Below, piece after piece: positions 43,600 to 55,359 of a stretch of DNA of 64,000 nt. This stretch comes from Sphagnum compactum. Its lineage: Eukaryota > Bryophyta > Sphagnopsida > Sphagnales. The stretch spans positions 186,001 through 250,000 of the forward strand of contig OZ234493.1 of assembly GCA_965153455.1 (NCBI GenBank), read 5' to 3'. A program made the position numbers and the translations under genes. The notes under the pieces are model-generated. The model was not told the DNA's origin and searched no databases. It saw only the letters and a program-made list of their open reading frames with translations. Position 1 is the first letter of the stretch; each line of letters opens with the position of its first letter.

Positions 43600-44640
43600 T
43601 CCGTCTTTGATTCGAAGACCCGCCCAACACCCAGGCAAAAATTACCCAATCATCCGACACCTGGTAACCCGCGGTTCTAAAAAGTGAGAGCCGCTTCCCA
43701 CACATATGACTGTCAACAAGTGGGAGGAGTTGGAGAACGTATTAAAACATGGGCCACCTGGTAACCGAAGGTTCTCAATATTTGAGAGGCCAGTTCCAAC
43801 ATTTAGTTGTGTCAACCAACATGGCCCAGTTATTGCTATTTTAACAACTGTTTGGTAGGGTTATTTTTTTTTGAATTTCTTGAGGACCACACCGGTTATC
43901 AATATATATATAATTCCAGCGCTGAATAAGTTATCAAAAAAATTGGAAATTCTTGGAGGACCACATCGGTTATCAATATCAAAAAAAAATTCAAGTGTTG
44001 AACATGTTATCAAAAACATTTGGGTAACAAGGATCAATGATGCATAAGGGTAGGTTATCAAATAATCGATTAATAACCATTGGTTAACATGTCAGTTACC
44101 CACTGGTTATAAGTTTGAAAGAAAAACAAAAACAAAAATGTTGTTTTTTTTTTGTTTTTTAATTTTTTAATTAGTATTTGAAGATTGATAACCTACATGG
44201 ATGATAATTGGGTCATCCAGGTAGGTTATCAGATTTTGAAAATTCAATACTAGGCGGTTATAAGAAATTCAAGGACCAACCTATATAGTCTATTACTATT
44301 AACCAACTTGATAACCGGGTCAACACTCAGTGACCAGCCAACACTAGTGTCAACAGGCAGGAGGGGCGGGAAAACATGCCCAACATGGGCACATGGTAAC
44401 CGAAGGTTCTCACAAATAAAAGAGCCGGTTCTGGCGTATGGCTTTGTCCACAAGTGAGGAGGAAAACATGCCCAACATGGGGGACCTGGTAACCGGCGGT
44501 TCTCAAAATTGGAGACCCGGTTCTGACATATGGCTGTGTCAACAAGTGAGATGGGAGAGGAAAAACATGCCCAACATGGGGACCTCATGACCGCTGGTTC
44601 TTGAAAATAGTGTGATGAAAAGTGAAGGGGGGATGAAACC
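43600..44640. repeat. Second array family, about 95-105 bp units, two clusters
   Basis: Clusters at about 43600-43830 and 44360-44640 share ACATGCCCAACATGGG, GACCTGGTAACCGGCGGTTC, TGAGAGCCGGTTCTG-like sequence and GGCTGTGTCAACAAGTG in the same order. The CCGG.GGTTCT core resembles the neighbouring 47-bp array, so the two may share an origin. Between the clusters, GAGGACCACACCGGTTATCA and GGAGGACCACATCGGTTATC form an approximately 85-bp duplication at about 43880-44030. Confidence 0.75.
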
Positions 44641-44950
44641 CTAAGTTGATGATACAACACCATCAACTACCGAAAGTGGTATGTGACAAAGTTTCGAAGG
44701 TTGATGGTCATGGGAAAAGGTGTTTGCCTATGGTTGTTGTTTGTTTGCATTTGATTTGTTTGTTTGTTTGTTGAAGATTATGTGTGTTGGCTTGGTGTTT
44801 GTGATTTCTTGTTATGAGGGTGCTTGTCAGGTGGTGCTTGTCTCGTCATTCTTCATTGCTAAAAGAAACAAGTCATTTCAAAGTTGGATTTGGGTGGACA
44901 TGAATTATGGGGCATTGAAGGAAGGACTATAAGAAGAGGTCACTGATGTT

Positions 44951-45156
44951 GTGCAAGAAAGGAAGTACGTTGCATTTGTTTTCCTTGATCATTGATGGTT
45001 GATTGGACGATTTTAGAAGCTAGCATTGTAATGTTTTGTTGGAGAGGAATGTCGTGCAAGAAAGGAAGTACGTTGCATTTGTTTTCCTTGATCATTGATG
45101 GTTGATCGGAAGATTTTAGAAGCTAGCACTATAATGTTTTGTCAGAGAGGAATGCT
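44951..45156. repeat. Recent tandem duplication, 103-bp period
   Basis: GTGCAAGAAAGGAAGTACGT begins at 44951 and again at 45054. The two copies are almost identical through GAGAGGAATG. No open reading frame spans them. Confidence 0.9.
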
Positions 45157-46955
45157 TCGTTCTTAAGAACTTGACTTCTTTTGAGGCATGCATTTTTTGC
45201 TACACATGAGTTTCAATAGAAGGAATACAAAATTTGAAGTAGATTATACGGGTCACTATAAGAGATGTGATGAAAGGCTCTCGGGGTTTTGGGAGCGATC
45301 CTACTGGCAAGTGATTTGTAATGTGGTTGGGTGTTTCTTTGATGGTTGTTTGGTTTTGTTGCTAGGGAGAAAGTACCCACATGATTGGGAGCTCCGAAGT
45401 GAAGCTTTGTTTTGAAGGAAGTTTTGTTGTTCATGGGGAAGATTTGTTGATAAACATTTTAGAATTGTGCATCACATTTGTCAACTTCTTGATTCAACTT
45501 GTGTAATGATTTTTTTCCAATTTATCTTTGTTAGGGGATGTATATCATCTATGGTTACGGGAATCACCCTTTGTGAAGTGTCTGAAATTGTATAATATCC
45601 CTTTGTGTGTGTTATTTTTCGTGCTATTGTATGAAGGATATTGTTAGCGTTGTCTTGCGGGATACAAGTTTATTAGAGTTGGGGATGAGATTCAATCACA
45701 TATGAGACTGCCATAAAAAGGACTAATTGAGTTCATGAGTGTGAAATTAGAGTAGTTTGATCCCTAAAGACCTATAGATTAGATGTAGTTAGATAAACAA
45801 TAAATGATTAGCTAGGGATCCTTTTGATGTAAATAATTCATTGATTTGTAACTTGCAAGGGTATGTTCATCATTTTATGCATTTGAATATGTATGAATTT
45901 TGTTTCTTTTTGGCATCAAAGTTGGTTTAAGTCTTTCTGGTTAAATCATGCATCAACACGTTTATGATGAGGAGTGTGTGCAGCAAGTATGAGTGATGAA
46001 ATTTTTGTGGTTGAATTTGATTAATGAAGTTTCGAAAGGTATCCACCTCCATGTACCTTGATAATATGTATTGTTGGTTTTGCCACTATTCAGATTGTAA
46101 GGTCTATACGAGTTGCAATATGGTTAATGACATTTACATATGATTAGAGTTGGCTCCTCTTTGATGCACAAAATGTTAGGTTCTTTTACACCTCTGGATG
46201 ACCCTATTTTACTAATTGAGAAACAACATATATTGCGTGAGAAACCTAATGTTGTACCTAGGATAAGGGATATATGGTTGTTTATTAACTTTATGTTGTT
46301 GGGAGGATTTGCAAAATTCATCAAGGTAGAACATAGGGACAAATTGCAAGAGGGCAATTAGATTATTAAAGTGGAGTTCTTTAGATGTGAAGCCTATGTA
46401 TTAAGTTGGAAACTGTGCACATGAATGGAAAAGGGGTACTAGTTTAGGTTTACGTAGGAAGTGATGACATTCATTACAACAACAAAATTAACAACAATAA
46501 TATGATGGCAGTAAGGGTAGAAGAAGAAGATACCAATAAGAACTATGAGGTTGCATAATAGTAAGATGTGTGAACTTGTTGTGCACCAATTTTGGGGTGG
46601 AAAGTAGTTGTCCATGCAAAGGAAAAGCTACAATACCAAATAAATCCCTTGACCCATATCCTTGTGAATTTTTACATTTAAATCTACAAAACAAGAAGGC
46701 TTTTCCATATCTAAGTGATATCTAGGTTTTAACACTAATTTTAAATTAGAATATATATGTTAAAAAGATCAAAGATAGATTGGTGAGAACGGATCATGTT
46801 AAGGTAACATCAAGATTGTTGAATTAGATGTTGGAAATTAATCCAACAAGGATGCACATGTGGGTTGTTGAAAATGAAGATCATGTAGATTTTTGCGTGT
46901 ATTCCTAATTGAAATATTGTTGTTACTGATAAAACAAGATTCCTTATCAACTCTG
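45157..46955. other. Spacer before the gypsy relic
   Basis: No gene recognised. Short open frames at 45188-45415 and 46140-46361 (plus) have no family resemblance. The sequence just before 46955 could include untranslated leader of the gypsy element, but no LTR was found. Confidence 0.4.
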
Positions 46956-46959
46956 AGTG

Positions 46960-49900
46960 TTCATGATGACCAACCTTAAAGGCATGGATGAACTATTATG
47001 GGGGAAATAATTTGAGGATGTCTTGGATTGGATTGAACAATTGGAAATATCATATGAGGTACGAAGGTACGATGATGTTAAACTTTTCAAAATTACAAGG
47101 TTGAATCTACAAAGTAAAGTAAAAGATTAGTAAAAAAAATTCAACTTGCACCTATTGATTAGAACGAGATGAAGATCGGGATGCAACAAAAGTTTGGTGA
47201 TATTGATTTATATGAATTGAGGATGAAAATGAATGAAGTCAAACAAGAACCTTGATAGAGGGTCCAATTTTATTTTGATTGATTGGACAAGCTATTCAGA
47301 AAAGGGAAGATAAAAGATGGTGAACAAAAGCAGAGGTTCCTTGCACATTTGCGACCAAAAATCAAAAAGTTGTGTATGGTGAAAAATTATGCCAATGTTG
47401 AAAAAATGTTTGTAATTGCCAAGGATGTTAAAAAATATTATTGGATGAATTAGGAGAGACACTATTTGAGCCTTTCAAGGAATAATAGGAGGAAGCCATG
47501 ATTTTAGATGCGATATTGGAAAACTAGGTTATTGCTTTGAATGAATCTTTCATTTATTTTCTAAAGGGTGTTTCATAAGGTGTAGGGGTAATTTCATTAG
47601 GAGCTAACACCTCTATTATGTGTCAAATTTGCAAGTCCAATGATCATATTGCCACAACATGCCCACATATAGGAGACCTGTGCCAAAATGTGCAAAATGT
47701 GGTCATTCGCATAAGATGGAGCTTTATGGAGTAAGGTGCGGATATGTTCTGGTATGGGACACACTAAAAAAAGGTGCTAGAGGCGATGAGAGGATGTGAA
47801 ATTTCCCTTTGCAACCAACAATTAGTTAAAAGTTTTCATAGATGATGAGGAAACCATGTTGGAACAACTCGATAGTTTATGTGATGCAAAACATGATGTC
47901 TTATTAGGGGCAAGGATACCTAGAAATCAATTACTTGTGAAAACACCAAATGAAGTAGTTGAAGATAGGGAATCTGGGCAAATGGATGTTGGTAGAAATT
48001 CTATTGTTTAAAATATTGACTCAATTTTATTAAATGGAAAATATCCTTGTTGCCAATGGAAACCATTTTGGCAATACCAAGGAATATTAGAATCATTAAA
48101 AATTTTGGTCAATTTGGCAAGGAAGAAGTGGGATGATGGATTGAAATTAGTCAATGTTACCAAGGTTGAGAGGGTTCACATGCACTTCATAACATCAATA
48201 TCCATAGGAATCACCACAACAAGATGCTACACCCACTTGTGGAGATAAATAACCATTTGGTAGAAGGCTTGGTAGACATTGGTGCGTCCATGTTTGTCAT
48301 GTCTGTTGAAATAATTTTGGGATAGAATCATACAAGATGATGTTTAGTGTGGTAACACAAGCCTTTAGTAGAATTAATGCATTGCATGTAAGGGTTGGCT
48401 CAATGTTTGGTGTCTTATGATATTATTGATTTTGGACATTGAGAACTATGATTTTTTGTTGGGTTTGGATTCCTTCATCAAAATATGTGTTGTTATGGAT
48501 GTGGAAAAGGGATTAATACAAATAAGCAGGGACCAAGAAACAATGTGGAAATCTTGCCATTGAACATGGTGGATATGTTGCAATTGGTAAACAAAACAAG
48601 GGCTGTAGTGAAGATGAGGGGAGTCCAAATGAAACTTTTCAATTGTGGGGCAGCAGACATTAGCCATTGGAGAAGGTAAAGGAAGGGTTGATTGTACAAG
48701 ATGATGATGATCCATTGTATGATGATGAAGTCCGCTTTGATTCATTTGATGACTCTGATACAAAGATGGAGGATGTGGTAGATGATGGAATGAATAACTT
48801 GTTCGTGTTAGTTAAATCCAAGGCAATTAAAGATTTAATGGATAATGGGATGGAACTTTTTGGATAACAAGAAGGACCCAACCAAATTATGAACTTGATA
48901 TTTGAGGCACAAGCTAACAATGTGATTTTTGGTGAAATATCCGATTTTGATGACTTTGAATATTAGATGTGGTGTGTTGCACAGGATGAAAATAGAAGAA
49001 ATGAACAATTTATTGCTATAAAAGATACATAAGTGACAGATGTTTTTCAATTGGATGTTGAATCAAATGCTCAGGGTGGGGATGCGACATCTAAAGCACC
49101 ATCTAAAGGGAAGGATAGATGGGATAAACTTAAAGCCAAGATTAGAATAAATCTTGATTTGGGTAAGGAGAAGATTGATCAATTATGGGAGCTATTTGAG
49201 TAGTTTTTAAATGTCTTTATTTGACATAAAGGTGAATTGGGATGTTTTAAATATGGGGAGCATCTGGTAGACACCCAAGGTTTCCCACCATGCAAGACCA
49301 TGTTAAGTAGACTTTATTTTTGGGAACAAACTGAAGTACAAAAAAACAAATTGATACCATGGTCATTTTGGGCAAAATGAGGCCAAACACATTGGAGTAT
49401 GTTTACATGGTGAGATTACTAGTGAAGAAGGATGAAAGTCATAGATTTTGTGGTGATTACAGACCATTGAATATGCAAACACACTGAGATTCATTCCCAA
49501 TGGCCTTGGTTGAAAAAGTTTTAACCCAACTTGGAAAATCATAATGGTTTTTTGCATTGTATTTACAATATGGATTTTGGTATATCGAGATAGCTCTAGA
49601 AGAGATATGCAAGTTGGCCTTGATTACCAAATCTAGGTTGTTTGATTGGATTGTCATGCCTTTTGGAGTATGGAATGTTATCAACATGTTTTCCATGACA
49701 ATGATGGAAGTTTTTAGAACACACATGGACAAGTTACTGAAAGTGTTTATAAACAATCTGAATGTCCATAACATGAGTTGAGAAGAACATTTGGAGCATC
49801 TTCAAATGAGGTTAAGGGAAATGAACCTTAAATTCAATCTTGAGAAATGTGAATTTATAAAGTTTAATCTTACATTTCTAAGTCATGTGATGAATAAGGA

Positions 49901-49995
49901 TGGCACATGACCAGATCCAAAGAAGGTAAAGGCAATCAAAAAATTCCAATTCCTATTATGTGTCTAATGTGTGTGCTTTTTCGGATTAACATGAT
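46960..49995 (+). mobile_element. Ty3/gypsy retrotransposon relic, gag to reverse transcriptase
   Basis: Broken frames give ordered gypsy landmarks. Gag: VLDWIEQLEISYEVRRYDD, then MKIGMQQKFGDIDL and FLAHLRPKIKKLCMVKNYAN. A CCHC remnant (CQICKSNDHIATTCP) lies near 47620-47670. A protease-like VDIGASM lies near 48270. Reverse transcriptase spans about 49365-49990: MRPNTLEYVYMVRLLVKKDE, FCGDYRPLNM, WYIEIALEE and FDWIVMPFGVWN, with the YxDD box altered (VFINNLNV). The match stops at a sequence resembling the FLGLT motif after the palm; RNase H and integrase are missing. Many stops are present and no LTRs were seen. Confidence 0.85.
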
Positions 49996-51764
49996 CATAC
50001 TAACCATCCCCCAAAAAGTTTAACATTAATTTACAAATATGTTGTAAAACTTTCCAAACTATAGAAATTTGGTGAAAAGCCCAAAACTAAAATTGTGTTG
50101 AAATGTGACAAAATTTTCTAATCAACAATTTGTTTTCCCTAAAACATTTAATGATTTTTTTTTTACAAAAACAGTGAATTCACCATAAAGTACTTTTTTC
50201 AGAATTTCAAGTCACAATTTTGCCAAAATTCATCACACAAAAGGTCTTTGATAATGTTTGCAAGGTGTGAATTATCTATCCATGAAGGAATGTAGTTGGT
50301 TTTGTTATATTTATTAGTTGAAATCTTTCAAACCCCAACACTTCTTGCCATGTTCTTGGTATTGTTTGAAAGCTTTTAACGAGTAAGGGTGCATTGGAGT
50401 GGTTTCATAGTGTTTCAACGAACAGTGCAAAAGTAATTGAATGTTGAACAAAAATTTCACAAAAGTTCAATTTAAATAAAAGAGTTACAAGGGAAATTTG
50501 GGCACATTCTTGGTATTGTGGAAAAGCCCTTGATGAGAGAGATTTAATGGAAGTGATTAAAAATATTTTAGATGTGAGGTGTGGGAGATATTGGACTTTT
50601 GAGTAGATTTTGTCATTGAAAATTCAATTAAATTACAAAAAATGATTTTGCAAGGAAAAATTAATTGGGTACTTATTTTTTTACACTTGGGCTAGTGGCA
50701 CAGGCTACACTAGTATTCTTGGAAAACTAAAATGATATACTAAAATGGCCACACCCACCCACAAAGTGCAAACCTCTTGAAAAATTGTGTCAAATTAGAG
50801 TCATTTATTGAAGAATTGTCCAAATGGGGGATTTAAAAAATGAATGATCATAATTTGTATTCAACTATTGTTGAAAGTAGTGTTTTAAAAAAAAAATTTC
50901 TTTCTTTTGTTTTCCTCTTGGGGACAAAAGAAGTGGAGGTGCAAACAATACAAAGAAAAAATGGGCTCAAGTCGCCACATTATGAGGAAAAAAATTCTGA
51001 GGTTGCCATATTTTAGACAATTGGTTCCAACATGTCTTCAAATATAGTAGGAATCCTACCATTTTCTTTCTTTCTTCTCTGACCAATAGCCAAATTTGGC
51101 TAAAGTCCTCTTGTGGATGATGGCCAACTCACCTATCTCCACAAAAAGCACTAGTTGAAAGGGGGAAGAATAATGGCCAATATTAAATGGGTCAAAACAT
51201 TAAAATAGTTTACACAAAAAATTAAAGAAAACAAAACTCCTCAAATGCCCAATTCCTTGGCGTGATTGTAAGAATGATATACTCAAACTTAAAAATAAGA
51301 GAAGTTTGTTGTGGATATAAAAGCCATTGAAGATGATCTAAAAACCTTACACATAAAACATGAATGTACAAAAGACTTTAAAAATAAAAGGATATAAACT
51401 TGGCAAGAAGAGTACAAGTTCTAGAAGAGGAAAACAATCTAAATAGTAAAGATGAGCACTAAGTGAAACAAAAATTGAAGGATTTCAAAGGATCCCTTGG
51501 GCTTTCCTCACTATCATCCATCCTCGACTAATTTCATCAACCATTTTGTGGTAATCCAAGACAATCATATTTCCACACACACACATGTGAAAAAATGTTG
51601 TGTAATTTTGTTCTCATTATCCCCGAGCGTGGTTAGCTTTGCACTACAATAGTGCATAGAACATTCCCCTCAAAGAATGTTCCGTCTGGTGATGCTGTGA
51701 AACCCATGATCCATTGATCAACATGTTAAGTAAACATCCTTCAGCTCCATGATCACCACACTGA
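49996..51764. other. AT-rich spacer
   Basis: No gene, structured repeat or further gypsy coding sequence was recognised. It holds several A- and T-runs and a CA run near 51570. Confidence 0.4.
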
Positions 51765-51940
51765 GATTAAGAACCCACGTGGTTATGTGGTTATTACGGT
51801 GAACATGGAGCACTAACAACCCATGTGGTTATGACATGGAGCACTAACAACCCACGTGGTTATGACATGAAGCCCTAACAACCCATGTTAAGTGAACATG
51901 CTACAACTCCATGATAACCATGGTGTGGTTATGACATTCA
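51765..51940. repeat. Short tandem array, 31-bp unit
   Basis: The unit CATGGAGCACTAACAACCCA, TGTGGTTATGA occurs at 51804 and 51835 and, diverged, at 51866; partial units flank these. It sits about 850 bp downstream of the UGGT stop codon. Confidence 0.8.
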
Positions 51941-52765
51941 TACAAGAGATACCAAACTACATGGAAGTACCAACTAAGTGAGCAAGTCATTCTTTTTCCT
52001 ATCAAGCACCTAAAAAGACACTTTACAACATTGACATATTCATCTTTCATAAGAATCCATTGAGTTAATTGAAAATGGAACTTTGTCAATTCCTAGAAAG
52101 CTTTGGATCCTAAAAGATCACATGCTTGCAAACAATAATAATCCTCACCACCCCTCTTTGTCAATTTGTGTGAAGGAAAAAGAAAAAGACAGAAAACCCA
52201 AAACTTGCAATATTGTCAATATTCAATTCATCTAGTTCTAAATCATATGTGGTTCCTATTGGGTTCCAAACTTAGTGACAGTGTTTGTGGATATTTATTC
52301 AACCTTCTTCCTCTCTCTACATTCTAGACATTTCCACAATTCCAGAATTCATTCAATGTCTGTCAGAAAGGGTCATGAGAATGGGTAGGTACCAGTCTCA
52401 ATTTGAATGGCACCCCCCCATTTGTCTCCCCTCAAACCGGGTGGCCCCACTCGATGTTCAAATTAATCTCCTTGTAGCCGCATTCCATTTGTCTGTTTCC
52501 TGGTCTTCTGTCAGTAAAGATGGAGGTAATGGTAAGGAAATCTAGAACCCTTTGAAATATGGAGAGAACTATCTCTATGAGACTGCAGAGAAAACTCTAC
52601 AATTGAGAAATAGAGAAAACTCTGTGATTGAGAAATAGCAAGTGTGGACAACTGGAGATGGGTTTTGCACAAGAAAAGCTTTTGAAAGCTCCTCTCTTCC
52701 CCCCTCCCCCCCAAAGATTTCCTTGAATAATTAAGAACCCATTGTGAAAGCTTCACAAAAGAGTG
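51941..52765. other. 3' flank of UGGT
   Basis: Probably 3' untranslated sequence of the minus-strand UGGT gene plus spacer. No other gene is supported. The plus-strand frame at 52285-52545 has no family resemblance. Confidence 0.4.
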
Positions 52766-55359
52766 CTACAACTCTGATGCGGTCTCTCTAATTGTAGAGC
52801 TGGTTGTTGTGGTTTCGGTCACATCTATCGTATTATCCACTTGTGGGTCCTCTTCATGCAAAACTTGGTAATTATCCACGGGCATGGAGCTGCCTGACAT
52901 GGAGCTAGGAGGTATAAAATGTTGACTTTCTATCCTGGCGGTGAATTGCCGAGCCTCTTCATCAAGTCCCACCCACTCTGGCACAATACGTCTTGCACCC
53001 TAGTCATGGTAATAGGATGACAACATAGTCAGAACCCTTTCATATATATATATACATATAAAATGTGTGCAGAATGCCTTCAACATGCGAGAAATTGTAA
53101 CACTATATACAATGAGCAAGAACTGACATTTCATGAGGTAGGTAAGTATGTTTAGAGACAACCCCACCTCAAGTTTTGGTTCTTTTGTCATTGGGTTGTT
53201 GCAAAGGTCAATGGTTTTGGCATATGCCTTGGTGGCATTTCCACACCACGACTCACACCATAGCCACTGTTGCGGGAGTGAAAATATAGGTACTGTGTGC
53301 TGAGCATAATTCGGCAAATCCTGGACATTCAGATCAATAAAAGCATCAAGACCCAAACACTCAAGAACTTGGGTTTATTTTTCGCAGCTACAAATGGAAT
53401 ATGAGACTAATGCATTTTGAGGTTTGTGTAATATAAACACAAAGTGTTTAGAGTGAGACTGACCTGGTCTAGGTTGGATAGGCTGTTCGGGTCCTTGCTG
53501 AGACTTTCATAATAAACCCGCAAGTTGTCTCCGGCAGCAGACTTGCGGAACCTCACAAGATCAACTACATATAAAGCACTGTCTCCATTTTCAAGGTCAC
53601 CCACAAACAACCCCATGAAGTTCTGAGTAAGCCACTAAATGGATAGCCAGTAGAAAAAATTTGTGAGCGCACATTCACTGACAATCAAGCATAATCATAA
53701 CTGGTGCCAAAGCAGTCAGCAGAGATTGCAGAGAGTGCAGAGAGTGCAGTTCTTTTCTCCAAGTTACTCATTCAACCAAATCAGAAAAACCATAGCTTAG
53801 GTATATTGTAGACACCTGATATGGTAAGGCTTTCCTTGCAAGTGGTCCCTCCAGAAACCCTGTATGATCATCCCAAAGTTTAGTTGACAGCCTCTTCCTA
53901 GCATTTTTCATTTTTCAAAGGCAATTGGGATCAAAAGTGCCACTAAGTGTATCAGCGTACCTACTCTGTACTGGGGACCCCACTTTCCTTCATAAAATTT
54001 TCAGCAAACCCAATTCTTGTATTCAGCCAAAAAAGAAAAGAAAAGAAAAGAAATGAACAATTTCAACCCCATACCTGGTTCCAAAAGCGGTATCCATCCA
54101 TCTCACGGTTGTTGTCACAGAAAGGGGTGTAAGCAAGTGGTCGCCCTCTTATGTCCATGTCATAAAGCTCCCCCATGTCGGTGCGGACTATTTGATCAGC
54201 GTCAACATAGATAACCTAGACATGAAATAGTACCAGAGAAAAACACAAACTTCTTAACAACTCAATCAAAGTAATACAAATCTTTGTTTGGTCACAGAAA
54301 GCATATGCTCAAGTTTGGTTCTGGGTTGGTTCTCAGGTGCTACAACAAAATAGAGTCATAGTTTGCAGTTCAGTGGAACTGCAAGGACTCTGTAAAAAAT
54401 TAGTGCTAAAAAATTATCTCTGATAAAAATTCAGAACATTTTCACTAATGAGAAGGAAATCCATTGCACCTTTTTCAGAGAAAGAGGGAAAAGAACATCA
54501 AGGAACAAAATCTTATACGCCCAGATGATGCGCTGCTTCTCGCTTTGCTTGTGCAACCATGAGGGCCACTTGTATGTCACCAGATCGTATTCAAAACCAT
54601 ATTCTTGGGCCATGTGTGGAATCAAACCCTGCACCCTCCTCCTCCTGAGATTTTAAGGATTGGAGCATTTGGTATAAGACATGGTATATATGTATAATAC
54701 ATTTCCAATGGGTATAATATGTGTGGGTAGTATTTGTCTTTATTACCATACCATTGGCAACTTGAATCCAGAGGGGGAAAAAAAACTGGGATCCCACATG
54801 CCCTGGACAGTACCTTGAATTGCGGGGAGAGATAGTTTTTGATAAACCAAAATTTGACTGGCCGGCGTGTATTCTTCAGGACACTGAGCATCATAATCTT
54901 CAAGAATCGTTCATATCTGTCATGGAATTCATTATTTTCAAAACCCAAGAAAATCCTGCATTTCTTCTTAACGTATTGTACGGATATCTGCAATACTATA
55001 TGATTCAACATGTAGTACTCTATATACTCCATATGGTACACTTTGTATATACAATACATACTCTAGTTACTGGCTTAAAATGTTGAAACAATACTGAGTG
55101 AAACATCAAGAAGACCCATCAACATATCTCTCCAAAAACACACCTGTCAAGAAATACGGCATTACTCTTCATCTCTGTAAATCCTAAAACTCTAATGCCA
55201 ATTTAGAGAGTGGAGAGAGGAGAGACACAAAAAACTACTGAGCACATAATGATGCCACAAAAACACAAAGTTGCCATTTTCAACTTACAGGTGTCCAGAT
55301 GCAATTGAGAAGATATTGATGACTTCTCCAGACCTCACAATTTTGCTCGAACCATCTCC
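52766..55359 (-). other. GT24 catalytic domain of UGGT (last eight exons)
   Basis: Exons 55359-55289, 54916-54814, 54628-54470, 54215-54075, 53859-53816, 53578-53464, 53320-53168 and 52999-52766. The domain starts with [20 protein letters not shown]. The metal-binding DxD is DAD in [10 protein letters not shown] (54215-54075). [19 protein letters not shown] is the conserved C-terminal catalytic block. The tail is Thr/Ser-rich and ends TASEL, which is not a canonical KDEL, HDEL or REEL retrieval signal. The 5' edge of the 55359 exon is the least certain boundary, because the linker before VINIF is not conserved. Confidence 0.88.
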
